Origin: Arthrobacter pigmenti
GTDB taxonomy: Bacteria > Actinomycetota > Actinomycetes > Actinomycetales > Micrococcaceae
DNA length: 64,000 nucleotides
Direction: 5' to 3'
Assembly (NCBI RefSeq): GCF_011927905.1
Contig: NZ_JAATJL010000001.1
Coordinates: forward strand, 3,410,001 to 3,474,000
Position numbers and translations under genes: made by a program
Notes under the pieces: generated by a model
What the model was told of the DNA's origin: nothing
Databases searched by the model: none
What the model saw: the letters and a program-made list of their open reading frames with translations, nothing else
In this document: positions 16,879 through 25,633 of the stretch, piece after piece
How positions within the stretch are numbered: the first letter of the stretch is position 1
How the letters are laid out: each line of letters opens with the position of its first letter

Positions 16879-19356
16879 CTACTCCTCGAAAACGACGGTG
16901 AGCTTATCTCCCTCGATCTGGACGGGTGCCGAGAAATAGAGCGGCATCTGTTCCTCCTGCTTCTCCCATTCGGGCTCATCGCCGAGCCAGTTCGTGTTCT
17001 GCTCGTAAGTGACAGTCATGACTCCGCCGTCTGACGTAAGCAGCAAACCGTTCCAGCTTTCGGTCACCTCGAACGTGGGTTCCTCGGTCATGGTCCAGAT
17101 GAAGTTCCGGTAGTCCTCCTCATCGCCAAACGTGAACGCGCTGTTCGGGCAACCCGCCGGTTCCGACTCTTTCGCAGCCATGCACCCAGCGAGGTGAGCC
17201 TGCACCTGCGCGATCGCGTCCTCCGTAAGGGCGCCCGTCATACTGGGCTCGAATATTGCGCCCTCACCCGGAAATACCGTGGGATCTGCCGATACGGTGA
17301 CGGTCTGCGCCTCACCCAGCGTCACGTACCTGGTGCCTTCCGGAGGGGTGATGACATAGGTCCCGGGCAGGACCGCGAATGCGAAAGTGCCGGGAGCTTG
17401 CTGTGCCTGCTGGGCAGGAATCTCTACGTCCACGCCGTTGACCGCAATGTTCGTGAATCCCGTCGGTACCTGAACCGGAAGGGTCCAGCTGCTTCCGTGC
17501 GCCACCCGCCATTCGTGGAAAATCACCGCCGTTGAATCCCCCTTCTCAAGGGTGAAGGTGAGCGGGGTGGTCTGTGAGTCCTGTGTGATCTCCGCTGTGA
17601 CAATCGCGGTGTCGCCTTCCTGCTCAACGTCCCTGATCTCGTAGGCGGTGATGCGGTTCTCCGCGGCACCGTAAATCTCGTCCGAGAGCAGCAGCCGCTC
17701 AGCAGATGGAACATTCGGGTCCACGATTTCCACCGCCGTTGACGCATCACCGTCCTGCAGCGCCTGCAGGTACTTCTCGACCTGGGCCTGCGGACCATAG
17801 GTGCTGGTCGCCAACACGTTGTAGGTCACGGCCGCGCCGATACCGAGCACGACGACGACGCCCGCCACCACTGCGCCGATCTTCAGCTTCTTCTTCGCCT
17901 GGGGACTGAGCGGTTTGGGCTCAGCGGCCTGATCTTCATCCTGTGCGTCCAGCGGGATGGTGGTCTGGGCGGATGCAGGCAGGGCACCGGTGTGGGGGTC
18001 CTGAGCAACGGCGATCCGGTTCGTATCCCTCGGCCCAGCAACGAAGCGGCGCACCTTCGCCGGCACGTAGGGAACCAGCCAGGGTGCAACGAACCGGGAG
18101 GACGCCTCGATAGTCCCACCCCACAGCGCGAGGATCAGCAACGTCCAAGGCGCCAGGGCGATGGAACCGGATGCGGCGAAGATGCCGCCCTGCACCTCGA
18201 AGCTGCCCGTGCTGAGCAAGGTGATCGCCAGTCCGCAGGTCAGGAACACTGCAGGCAGAACAAGCCACGACGCCCATCCGGCAGCGTTTCTGCGTGCAAG
18301 CGCCCAGGCCACTGAAGCGGCCGCGGCGAGCGCAATGGTCAGCAAGAGGGACAGCAGCGTTGCCCACATCGGCCAGTCGAAGGTGGAAACGTTGTCGGAG
18401 CCGATGGTGCTCACCTGCCGGACCACGGAAAGGTGACCGATGCCGTACATCCAGCCCGCCAGGTTGGGGAGCCAGGACAGCGCCGCGAACCCAGCCACTG
18501 CACCACCGAACACGAAGGTGCCGATCAACAGCACCGATCCACCAATGAGGGTGTAGGTCAGGTAGTGCAGCCCAACCACCCGGAACGCAGCAGAAACGCC
18601 CGCAACGGTGCGCCGCGCGGCAGTCACCGCTAGGGGGCCGTTACGGCGGGCGCCCATTGACCGTCCAACGCGGCTCGCAAGGGTTCCGATCACCAGGGAC
18701 CCCAGAAACAGGGACCATGAAACGCTGCTCAGCGTGATGGAGGTGCCTTCTTCCTCAAGGCGTACCGCGAAGAGGATGCCCAGCAGCAGCGCAACGACGG
18801 CGAGCGCCGCTCCACTGGCGGCCGAAAGCGCCCAGGCCTGCGCCGTCGTCGTCGGCTGTTTTCTCGCTGCGCGTCTGGCGACGAAGGCGAGCGTCAGAAC
18901 CGTGATGCCGGTGAGGGCTAGCGGCACAAACCAGCCGCTGCCGCCCACCGTTACTGCCGCGCCCAGAATGTTGACGCTCATTTCACCCTGCAACGTACCG
19001 AACAGGCCCATACCGGCGAGTTGGAACGGCACGGCGATGAACAGGAAGAGACTCCCGAATTCCGCAGCAGAGGCACCCGTGAACCCTTCTACGCTGCCCT
19101 GAATGTCCTGTGGAGAGAGCACCGCGCCCAGAATCATCAGCAGTAAGGCAAGGAGCGCGCCGACCACTGTAAGCCCGTATGCCAGCGCCCCCGAGAGGCA
19201 GGCATGTATCCAGCGCGCCGGCTCAAGGTCCTTGAGACTCGTTCCCTGAACAGGCTGTGCAGGTTGGGCCGGCAGTGTGCTCGGCGGCGGCAGGTGCGGC
19301 TGGTCCCCTGTGGAGTTGCCCGGATCCCCGGTAGCGTGCACGGATTGAGAAGTCAT
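16879..19356 (-). CDS. Large polytopic membrane protein with extracellular C-terminal domain
   Basis: The ATG at 19356 (MTSQ) has GGGGGA five bases upstream and is preferred over the ATG at 19368, giving 825 residues. A Pro/Gln-rich cytoplasmic N-terminus (~50 residues) is followed by about ten hydrophobic segments (to ~450). A cytoplasmic linker with PLSPQAKKKLK and another helix (VVAGVVVVLGIGAAVTYN, ~500) come next. An exported ~300-residue region begins with an NTF2-like segment (VEKYLQALQDGDASTAVEIV). Actinobacteria carry similar single-copy proteins of unknown role. No enzymatic motif is visible, and it has no operon partner. Confidence 0.6.
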   Translation of the reverse strand: MTSQSVHATGDPGNSTGDQPHLPPPSTLPAQPAQPVQGTSLKDLEPARWIHACLSGALAYGLTVVGALLALLLMILGAVLSPQDIQGSVEGFTGASAAEFGSLFLFIAVPFQLAGMGLFGTLQGEMSVNILGAAVTVGGSGWFVPLALTGITVLTLAFVARRAARKQPTTTAQAWALSAASGAALAVVALLLGILFAVRLEEEGTSITLSSVSWSLFLGSLVIGTLASRVGRSMGARRNGPLAVTAARRTVAGVSAAFRVVGLHYLTYTLIGGSVLLIGTFVFGGAVAGFAALSWLPNLAGWMYGIGHLSVVRQVSTIGSDNVSTFDWPMWATLLSLLLTIALAAAASVAWALARRNAAGWASWLVLPAVFLTCGLAITLLSTGSFEVQGGIFAASGSIALAPWTLLILALWGGTIEASSRFVAPWLVPYVPAKVRRFVAGPRDTNRIAVAQDPHTGALPASAQTTIPLDAQDEDQAAEPKPLSPQAKKKLKIGAVVAGVVVVLGIGAAVTYNVLATSTYGPQAQVEKYLQALQDGDASTAVEIVDPNVPSAERLLLSDEIYGAAENRITAYEIRDVEQEGDTAIVTAEITQDSQTTPLTFTLEKGDSTAVIFHEWRVAHGSSWTLPVQVPTGFTNIAVNGVDVEIPAQQAQQAPGTFAFAVLPGTYVITPPEGTRYVTLGEAQTVTVSADPTVFPGEGAIFEPSMTGALTEDAIAQVQAHLAGCMAAKESEPAGCPNSAFTFGDEEDYRNFIWTMTEEPTFEVTESWNGLLLTSDGGVMTVTYEQNTNWLGDEPEWEKQEEQMPLYFSAPVQIEGDKLTVVFEE

Positions 19357-19460
19357 GAAGTCCCCCATAGTGATTGCGGGGACGTTCCTCGACCCCCAGC
19401 GAACAAGCTACTACGCCGCTGGGACAGTTTCGACGCCGGGGGTCTACGCCTGTGGAAAAC

Positions 19461-21143
19461 TCAGCGTGTCCGCTGCACCCGGCCCTCATCCCAGACAGGC
19501 GACTCGGACTCGTAAACCTTCCCGTCCTCACCGAACACGAGGAACCGGTCGAAGCTGCGCGCGAACCAGCGGTCGTGGGTCACGGCGAGCACCGTTCCCT
19601 CGAAAGCGTCAATGGCGCGTTCCAGCGCTTCGGCGGAGTGGAGGTCCAGGTTGTCCGTCGGTTCGTCGAGGAGCAGCAGCGTAGCGCCGGAGAGTTCGAG
19701 GAGCAGGATCTGTAACCGTGCCTGCTGTCCGCCGGAGAGCGAATCGTAGAACTGCTCAGACTGCCCGGCCAGCCCGTAGCGGTCCAGGACCGCGGACGCC
19801 GCTTCGCGCCCCAGCCCGGACCGGTGGTCGTCGCCGCGGTGCAGGATATCGAGCAGGGTCCGTCCCAGCAGGTCTGGGCGGACGTGGGTCTGCGCGAAGA
19901 AGCCGGGGCGGATGCGTGCGCCCAACTTCACGACGCCGGCGTGCGGCACGGCCTCGATGATCACCTCGGACACCGGCTCGTGTTCCTTTTCCGGATCTGT
20001 GCCGCCGGCCGCGAGCAACCGAAGGAAGTGCGATTTTCCGGATCCGTTGGAGCCGAGCACGCCAACGCGGTCGCCGAACCAGATTTCGGTGCTGAACTGC
20101 TTCATGAGCCCGGTCAGCTCCAGCTTCTGCGCGACTACTGCACGTTTCGCCGTCCGGCCGCCCTTTAGGCGCATGTTCACGTTCTGCTCGATCGGAATCG
20201 CTTCGGGCGGACCGGCCTCAAGGAACTTGGCAAGGCGGGTCTGCGCTGCGTGATACCGGTTGGCCATATCGGAGCGGAACGCTGCCTTGTTCTTGTACAT
20301 GTTCACGAGCTCTTTGAGCTTGATGTGCTCTTCATCCCAGCGGCGCCGCAGCTCCTCGAAGCGCTCGTTGCGGTCCGTCCGCGCCTGCAGGTACGTGCTG
20401 AAACCGCCGCCGTGCACCCAGCTGGACGCGCCGAGCGCTCCCGGTTCGAGCGTGACGATCCGCGTTGCCGCGTTGGCGAGCAGTTCCCGGTCGTGGCTGA
20501 CGAACAGCACGGACTTCGGGGATTCGTTCAACTTCGCTTCGAGCCAGCGCTTGCCGTGTACGTCGAGGTAGTTGTCCGGCTCGTCGAGGAGCAACAGATC
20601 GTCCGGTCCGGAGAAGAGCGCCTCCAGCACCAGCCGCTTTTGCTCGCCACCGGACAACGACGACGCCGCCCGGTACTGCGCGCGGTCATACGGGACGCCG
20701 AGCGCGGCCATGGTGACTTCGTCCCACGTGGTTTCGAGTTCGTAGCCGCCGGCATCTCCCCAGTCGGCGATGGCCTGGGCGTAGCGCATCTGGGTGGGTT
20801 CGTCGTCGTGCTCCATCATGGCGAGCTCGGCGTCGTCAATCCGCTTCGCTGCGGCGGCGAGCGCCGGTGGAGCTGCGGAGACGAGGAGGTCGCGGACGGT
20901 GGTGTCGTCGCGGACCTGGCCGACGAACTGGCGCATGATGCCCATTGAGCCAGACCGGGTGATCGCACCCTCATCCGCGGTGATGTCGCCGGCAACGATG
21001 CGCAACAGGGTGGTCTTGCCCGTTCCGTTGGGGCCAATCAGGGCAGTCTTGTGGCCCTCGCCGACCTTGAAGGTGACGCCGTTGAGCAGCTGCCGCCCGT
21101 CGGAGAGGAAGTAGTCGATGTTGGAGACGTCAAGGTGTGCCAC
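19461..21143 (-). CDS. ABC-F family ATPase
   Basis: The 560-residue soluble protein has two ATPase halves, each with Walker A (GPNGTGKTT; GSNGSGKSH), signature (LSGGEQKR; LSGGQQARL) and Walker B (LLLLDEPDNYLD; LLLLDEPTDNLD). They are joined by a charged linker (NERFEELRRRWDEEHIKLKELVNMYK...) typical of ABC-F proteins. There are no membrane segments. ABC-F proteins act on ribosomes, as translation factors or for antibiotic protection. Which one this is cannot be decided here; absence of a resistance context favours a housekeeping role. Confidence 0.85.
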   Translation of the reverse strand: MAHLDVSNIDYFLSDGRQLLNGVTFKVGEGHKTALIGPNGTGKTTLLRIVAGDITADEGAITRSGSMGIMRQFVGQVRDDTTVRDLLVSAAPPALAAAAKRIDDAELAMMEHDDEPTQMRYAQAIADWGDAGGYELETTWDEVTMAALGVPYDRAQYRAASSLSGGEQKRLVLEALFSGPDDLLLLDEPDNYLDVHGKRWLEAKLNESPKSVLFVSHDRELLANAATRIVTLEPGALGASSWVHGGGFSTYLQARTDRNERFEELRRRWDEEHIKLKELVNMYKNKAAFRSDMANRYHAAQTRLAKFLEAGPPEAIPIEQNVNMRLKGGRTAKRAVVAQKLELTGLMKQFSTEIWFGDRVGVLGSNGSGKSHFLRLLAAGGTDPEKEHEPVSEVIIEAVPHAGVVKLGARIRPGFFAQTHVRPDLLGRTLLDILHRGDDHRSGLGREAASAVLDRYGLAGQSEQFYDSLSGGQQARLQILLLELSGATLLLLDEPTDNLDLHSAEALERAIDAFEGTVLAVTHDRWFARSFDRFLVFGEDGKVYESESPVWDEGRVQRTR

Positions 21144-21238
21144 TGTTCAAGTGTTTCATCCGCATCGAATCAACAGAAATGACTGACTTGGGCGCTGGTT
21201 CTTAGCGATTCCTGCTGACTCGATGGAAGGATGGGGGC

Positions 21239-21778
21239 GTGATTCCCTCCAGCCCACGGCGCGTGGTGTTCTTCGGCGTCACCGGATCGGGGAAGTCGAC
21301 GGCGGCACAGCGCTATTCGGCGGTGACAGGGTTGCCGCTCGTGGAAGTGGATTCCGACATCGGCTGGCTACCCGGCTGGGTGGAGCGGGATCACGCCGAG
21401 CAGAATCGGATGGTGGAGGAGATCGCCGCCCGCGACGAATGGGTTTTCGACAGCTTCTATAGCAGGTGGTCTGACCGTCTCATTCCCCGCGCGGAGGCAA
21501 TAGTCGCACTCGACTATCCTCGGTGGGTGTCGCTTGCCCGCTTGCTGCGAAGGACTGTGCGGCGCATGGTGCTGCGCGAGCGCGTCTGCAACGGGAACAC
21601 GGAGACGCTCCCTCGCGTGGTGGCACGGGACTCGATCATCCGCTGGCACTTCACATCCTTCGCGAACAAGAAGGCGCGGATCCGCGCCTATCAGGAGGCG
21701 GGATTGCCCGTGCTGCACTTCACCAGTCCGAACCAGTTGAAGCAGTGGCTCGACGACGCCGCGCGCACAGCAGGCTGA
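21239..21778 (+). CDS. P-loop kinase-like protein (adenylate-kinase/topology-modulation type)
   Basis: GTG at 21239 after GGAAGGATGGGGGC gives 179 residues. A P-loop GVTGSGKSTAA lies at residues 13-23. It is followed by the DEVxW-like acceptor segment VEVDSDIGWLPGW and an arginine-rich lid (RLLRRTVRRMVLRERVCNGN). This pattern belongs to small FlaR/topology-modulation-like P-loop proteins annotated as adenylate-kinase related. The substrate is unknown. It is a single gene between ABC-F and the glycerophosphodiesterase. Confidence 0.7.
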   Translation: MIPSSPRRVVFFGVTGSGKSTAAQRYSAVTGLPLVEVDSDIGWLPGWVERDHAEQNRMVEEIAARDEWVFDSFYSRWSDRLIPRAEAIVALDYPRWVSLARLLRRTVRRMVLRERVCNGNTETLPRVVARDSIIRWHFTSFANKKARIRAYQEAGLPVLHFTSPNQLKQWLDDAARTAG

Positions 21779-21850
21779 GTCCCTCGACCAGCAGGGCCTA
21801 GAGTATTCGAAAGCATCGGCGACGCCGGTAAGTAACCATGGGGGCGTGGA

Positions 21851-23707
21851 TTGGCAGTACATAAGGCACTTGTTGGCGCGGCACGAAGGGGTCGAACCCG
21901 CATTCCCGTGCGGTCGAGCCTGTTGGTTGCGCTCCGCCACACCAGGGCCGGATTCGTTCCCCAATTCATTGCCGCACTCGCAGTGCAGGGGGTCACCGCG
22001 CTGGCAACCGTGCCCGCCATCACTGTCCTGTTCCAGCTGGTGCTGAGCAGTGCCGGCGTCGCAAGCATCACCGACCGGAACCTGCCTGACGTTCTGAGCC
22101 AACCAATCGCCGTCGTACTGCTTGTCCTGATAGCGATGATCGCCTTGACGGCAGTATGCCTTCAGCTGATCACGGTTATTGTCATCGCGAACAGGCAACA
22201 ATGCGGACAATCGTTGCAGCTGCGGCCAGTGCTCGCTGACGTGGGACGGGCCCTGAAAAACGTACTGCACTACCAGTCGCTGCTGCTGCTCATCTACGTG
22301 TTCCTCATCATGCCGCTCGGCGGTTTCGGGTGGTTTTCGAGCATCACGCGCGACATCGCAGTCCCACTGTTCATCAGCGGCGAGATGATGAAAACTCCGG
22401 TCAGCGCGGTGCTCTACGGCGCGGCCATCGGAGTGGCGGTTTACCTGAACCTCCGGCTCATTTTCACGTTTCCGCTGATGGTGATCGACGGCAAGACGGC
22501 ATCCCGTGCTGTGATCGCCAGCATCGCGGCCACCAGGGGGCAGTCTCTGCGCGTGGCGCTGCTGGTCCTGGTGGTGGCAGCTGTAGGGCTGATCGCCACC
22601 TCAGCTCTTGCTGGGTCCTTTCTCCTCGCGACGAGCTGGACGGATCGGGTGTTCCCGGCGGTTTCACCGATCCTGGCTTCTGTCGGTTACGGGGTGGTGG
22701 CCGTCGGGTCCGCCGTCATTCTCTGCCTGGCCGTAGTGGTGACCGTGCACGCGCTCACGGCCGCCTACCGACAGGAACCAGCGCACGCAGGCCCTTCCCC
22801 AGAACGTACACCGCGCGGCCGGCCCAAACGCACTACCGGTTCAGCAATAGTCGGAGCGGGGTTGGTGAGCGTTCTTGTGCTCACTTCAGCTTCAGCATTC
22901 CCTTCGGCCGGGAACACCACCCCGACAGCGGCCCTTGATGAGGGCGGCACTGCTGTGATCGCTCACCGCGGGTTCGTTGGCGGCGGGGTTGAGAACACGA
23001 TAAGCGCTCTTGAGGCGGCAGCCGCCGTACAACCGGACTTCGTGGAGATCGACGTTCAGGAAACGCGCGACGGCGGCTTCATCCTCAGCCACGACACCAA
23101 CCTGTGGCTGGTCTCCGGCCGGAACGTCAACACCTACGAACTGACGCTCGAAGAAGCAACGAATACAACCGTCAGCGTGGGCGGCTTCAGCGACACGATG
23201 TCTTCCATGAGGTCGTACGTCGCGCGGGCCGAAGAGCTGGGTGTCACCCTGATGATCGAACTCAAGCTTCACGGGCACGAATCCCCGGACTACGTGGACA
23301 ACTTCCTTGCTGAGCTCGACGCCATGGGCTCAACCTCCAAGCACATCTATCACTCACTCAGCGTTGATGCGGTGCGGCAGCTGAAGACCAAGCGACCGGG
23401 GCTGACTGTTGGCCGGACGGTCGCGGCAAGCATCGGCAATGTGACCCACGTGCCGAGCGATTTCCTTTTGGTGGAGCAGTCATTCTTCAGGGAAGAGTTC
23501 ATTGAGTACACACGGGCACACGATCAGCAGCTCCTGGTGTGGACTGTCAATGACACCGGGTCCATTCGCAACTTTCTTCGCCTCGGGGTAGACGGAATTG
23601 TCACCGATCATCCCGATGTGGCTTTGCGTGAGCGGGAACAGATCTCCGAAGAGCAGGGAGCGTCGCCGTGGCTGCGGGACGCGGTGGATGAGTTCACCCC
23701 CCTGTGA
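21851..23707 (+). CDS. Membrane-linked glycerophosphodiester phosphodiesterase
   Basis: The 618-residue protein has an N-terminal membrane domain with about seven segments (residues ~20-345, the GPDPase_memb type) fused to an extracellular GDPD barrel. The barrel shows AHRGFVGGGVENTISALEAA (catalytic His/Arg), VEIDVQETRDGGFILSHD (Glu-x-Asp metal site) and MIELKLHG. It should hydrolyse glycerophosphodiesters, perhaps from lipoteichoic-like polymers, to glycerol-3-phosphate. The start is probably the TTG at 21851, which has GGGGG about eight bases upstream; later GTG codons are possible. Confidence 0.82.
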   Translation: MAVHKALVGAARRGRTRIPVRSSLLVALRHTRAGFVPQFIAALAVQGVTALATVPAITVLFQLVLSSAGVASITDRNLPDVLSQPIAVVLLVLIAMIALTAVCLQLITVIVIANRQQCGQSLQLRPVLADVGRALKNVLHYQSLLLLIYVFLIMPLGGFGWFSSITRDIAVPLFISGEMMKTPVSAVLYGAAIGVAVYLNLRLIFTFPLMVIDGKTASRAVIASIAATRGQSLRVALLVLVVAAVGLIATSALAGSFLLATSWTDRVFPAVSPILASVGYGVVAVGSAVILCLAVVVTVHALTAAYRQEPAHAGPSPERTPRGRPKRTTGSAIVGAGLVSVLVLTSASAFPSAGNTTPTAALDEGGTAVIAHRGFVGGGVENTISALEAAAAVQPDFVEIDVQETRDGGFILSHDTNLWLVSGRNVNTYELTLEEATNTTVSVGGFSDTMSSMRSYVARAEELGVTLMIELKLHGHESPDYVDNFLAELDAMGSTSKHIYHSLSVDAVRQLKTKRPGLTVGRTVAASIGNVTHVPSDFLLVEQSFFREEFIEYTRAHDQQLLVWTVNDTGSIRNFLRLGVDGIVTDHPDVALREREQISEEQGASPWLRDAVDEFTPL

Positions 23708-23714
23708 GCCCTGA

Positions 23715-23942
23715 TCAGAACATGCCGCGATAGGCCTGTTCCCGCAGGGTTGCCCGTTGGTGGTCCGTGAGCGCAAGCCACTGACCCCGCGTGAGGCTGA
23801 GGAACGGGAGCAGGCGCTGGTCTTCGAAGGATATCGACGACGGCGCGGGCGTGCGTCGTCGTCGTGATGGTGTCACGAAGCGAACACACAAGACCACCAG
23901 GGTCAGTAACAGGACCAGTGCACCGACGATTTCCACGTTCAT
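23715..23942 (-). CDS. Small single-pass membrane protein
   Basis: ATG at 23942 has a strong GGAGG site and gives 75 residues (MNVEIVGALVLLLTLVVLCVRFV...); the frame is open to 24080 without a comparable start. One N-terminal membrane helix is followed by an Arg-rich stretch and a cytoplasmic tail (LPFLSLTRGQWLALTDHQRATLREQAYRGMF). I do not recognise the family. It is convergent with the glycerophosphodiesterase gene. Confidence 0.55.
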   Translation of the reverse strand: MNVEIVGALVLLLTLVVLCVRFVTPSRRRRTPAPSSISFEDQRLLPFLSLTRGQWLALTDHQRATLREQAYRGMF

Positions 23943-24062
23943 GGTTCCTCCAGCGGACGTAGCGGCATCCCCGGCCGCCACCGGGAGATGCTTTATCGTC
24001 CCGCGTGCACCTTGGGAAAATCCGGTGACAAGTGTGAAGCGCACGACGACGGCGCTCACCCA

Positions 24063-24091
24063 TTGGGAGACATCAACCACTGTGCTACGCT
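24063..24091 (+). promoter_or_regulatory. Promoter of the rtcB leader
   Basis: TTGGGA (24063-24068) and TACGCT (24086-24091) are separated by exactly 17 bases, a good sigma-70-type promoter for this organism (the same -10 occurs at the NCS1 permease gene). Transcription would begin at about 24098. Confidence 0.55.
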
Positions 24092-24097
24092 GGCCGG

Positions 24098-24265
24098 ATG
24101 GATATCGCGGGTCGGCTGGACTCCAGCCTCGGTAACGAAAGCGAACGGTATTTTAAGCCGTCCGCCGCTTTCGTGTGCCCGCAACCTTTTGCCGGGCAAC
24201 TCCTTAAGCGGCACAACTGCTGCAGCCCGAATAACGGCAAACGCTCGGACCTGCGACAGCGCTAA
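24098..24265 (+). CDS. Possible leaderless 55-residue ORF in the rtcB leader
   Basis: An ATG lies exactly six bases after the TACGCT -10, so it could be translated from the very first base. It reads MDIAGRLDSSLGNESERYF... with Cys27 and an adjacent Cys-Cys pair near the C-terminus, and stops with TAA at 24263. Codon third positions are less GC-rich than in neighbouring genes, and the same bases form strong hairpins. The ORF may therefore be fortuitous or a leader peptide. Confidence 0.2.
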   Translation: MDIAGRLDSSLGNESERYFKPSAAFVCPQPFAGQLLKRHNCCSPNNGKRSDLRQR

Positions 24266-24308
24266 GCGCCGCACTAAAGAGTCCCGTTTTATTTGGCCGG
24301 CATCGGCC
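24098..24308 (+). ncRNA. Candidate structured leader RNA upstream of rtcB
   Basis: Between the promoter and rtcB are several consecutive hairpins. These are GGCTGG/CCAGCC (24114-24128), a 9-bp stem at 24135-24143/24166-24174 with an inner ACGG/CCGT, TTTGCCG/CGGCAAA (24188-24194/24235-24241) enclosing GCGGCA/TGCTGC (24208-24223), GCGC/GCGC (24259-24269) and GGCCG/CGGCC (24295-24308). I do not recognise an Rfam family. It may be a cis-regulatory leader or a stand-alone RNA acting with the RtcB ligase. Boundaries are approximate. No established gene lies in 23943-24372. Confidence 0.4.
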
Positions 24309-24372
24309 TCTCTTCGCCTCCATCAGGCAAAACCCAGCAGTTCGCACACCCAGCACAACCATTGGATCAATC

Positions 24373-25542
24373 ATGGAAAAGGTCAGCTCTACCTACATCA
24401 ACTTCGCCAGCATCCTTGACGAGAAGACCCGCGAACAGAACCTCAAGACGGCATCGATGCCGTTCATCTTCCCGCACCTGGCGAGCATGCCCGACGCGCA
24501 CCTCGGAAAGGGTGCAGCGGTCGGCTCAGTCATTCCGACGCTCGGCGCGATCATTCCCGCCGCCGTGGGCGTGGACATCGGGTGCGGCATGATCGCGGTG
24601 CGCACGCAGTTCTCGGCGCGTGACCTTGATGGGCTTGACCGGAAGACGCTGCGCCAGTCGATCGAGCGGTCCATTCCCCTGTCCGCCGGCCACAGCAACC
24701 GGAAAATCGTGGCATCGGCGGAGCCCCGGATCGAGCGGTTGAGCCGCGAGGCGGAGCAGGCCGGGTTCGATCCTGCGTCGTACACAGGCCAGTGGGCGCA
24801 CCAGCTCGGCACCCTCGGATCAGGGAACCACTTCATCGAGGTGAGCCTGGACGAGAACGACGGCGTGTGGCTGTTCCTCCACAGCGGCTCGCGCGGCGTG
24901 GGGAACAAGATCGCGCAGCGGCACATCAAGGTTGCGCTGGAACAGTGCCGGAAGCGGTACATCGACCTGCCCGACAACGATCTTGCCTACCTTGTTGAGG
25001 GCGATGACGAGTTCTGGCACTACATCCGTGAACTGCGGTGGGCCCAGAACTTCGCGCTGCTGAACCGTGAGGAGATGATGGACCGGGTGGTCAAGGACCT
25101 GTCCCACTGGACCGGCACCCAGGTGCAGGAGCAGGAAAGGATCAACTGCCACCACAACTACACCGCCCAGGAGACGCACTATGGCAGGAAGGTGTGGCTC
25201 AGCCGCAAGGGTGCGATCGATGCCTCACCGGGGCGTCCGGGCCTGATTCCCGGATCGATGGGAACGGCGTCGTACGTTGTCGAGGGGCTCGGGTTCCCGC
25301 CCGCGCTTAACTCGGCACCGCACGGTGCCGGGCGCGAGTACAGCCGGACGGCAGCCCGGAAGACCTTCACCCGTGACCAGTTGCGGAACGCGATGCACGG
25401 CATCGAGTACCGCGACACGGATGCCTTCATCGACGAGATCCCCGCAGCGTACAAGGACATCGACGTGGTCATGGAGGACGCCCGGGACCTGGTTCGGATC
25501 CGGCACACCCTCCGCCAGATCGTGAATGTGAAGGGCGACTGA
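24373..25542 (+). CDS. rtcB: RNA-splicing ligase RtcB
   Basis: The 389-residue protein carries the RtcB signatures in order: MPDAHLGKGAAVGSVIP, VGVDIGCGM (Mn-binding Cys), LGSGNHFIEV, LHSGSRGVGNKI, NCHHNYT, PGSMGTASYVVEG and APHGAGREYSR, with the His that becomes guanylylated. It joins RNA 3'-phosphate or 2',3'-cyclic-phosphate ends to 5'-OH ends using GTP and Mn2+, and is used for RNA repair in bacteria. It is preceded by a 275-base leader and followed by a strong hairpin, so it is a single-gene transcript. No RtcA, archease or RtcR is visible nearby. Confidence 0.92.
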   Translation: MEKVSSTYINFASILDEKTREQNLKTASMPFIFPHLASMPDAHLGKGAAVGSVIPTLGAIIPAAVGVDIGCGMIAVRTQFSARDLDGLDRKTLRQSIERSIPLSAGHSNRKIVASAEPRIERLSREAEQAGFDPASYTGQWAHQLGTLGSGNHFIEVSLDENDGVWLFLHSGSRGVGNKIAQRHIKVALEQCRKRYIDLPDNDLAYLVEGDDEFWHYIRELRWAQNFALLNREEMMDRVVKDLSHWTGTQVQEQERINCHHNYTAQETHYGRKVWLSRKGAIDASPGRPGLIPGSMGTASYVVEGLGFPPALNSAPHGAGREYSRTAARKTFTRDQLRNAMHGIEYRDTDAFIDEIPAAYKDIDVVMEDARDLVRIRHTLRQIVNVKGD

Positions 25543-25553
25543 GGAACACAACA

Positions 25554-25600
25554 GCACGACGACGGCGGGCCCGAAGTCCCGGAGCCCGCCGTCGTCGTGC
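25554..25600 (+). terminator. 17-bp perfect hairpin after rtcB, built from two inverted 12-mers
   Basis: GCACGACGACGGCGGGC (25554-25570) and its exact complement (25584-25600) enclose a 13-base loop, 11 bases after the rtcB stop. Each arm contains the recurrent 12-mer ACGACGACGGCG. There is no T tract, but position and stability support a terminator. Confidence 0.7.
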
Positions 25601-25633
25601 CTCCCTCAATCGCTGCGGGCGTAGGTTGAGCCC

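Noticed and set aside
24098..24308. Possibility that the rtcB leader is the actinobacterial 6C RNA, tmRNA or signal-recognition RNA
   Set aside because: The hairpin loops lack the C-rich loops of 6C RNA, and no tmRNA or SRP core sequence is present.
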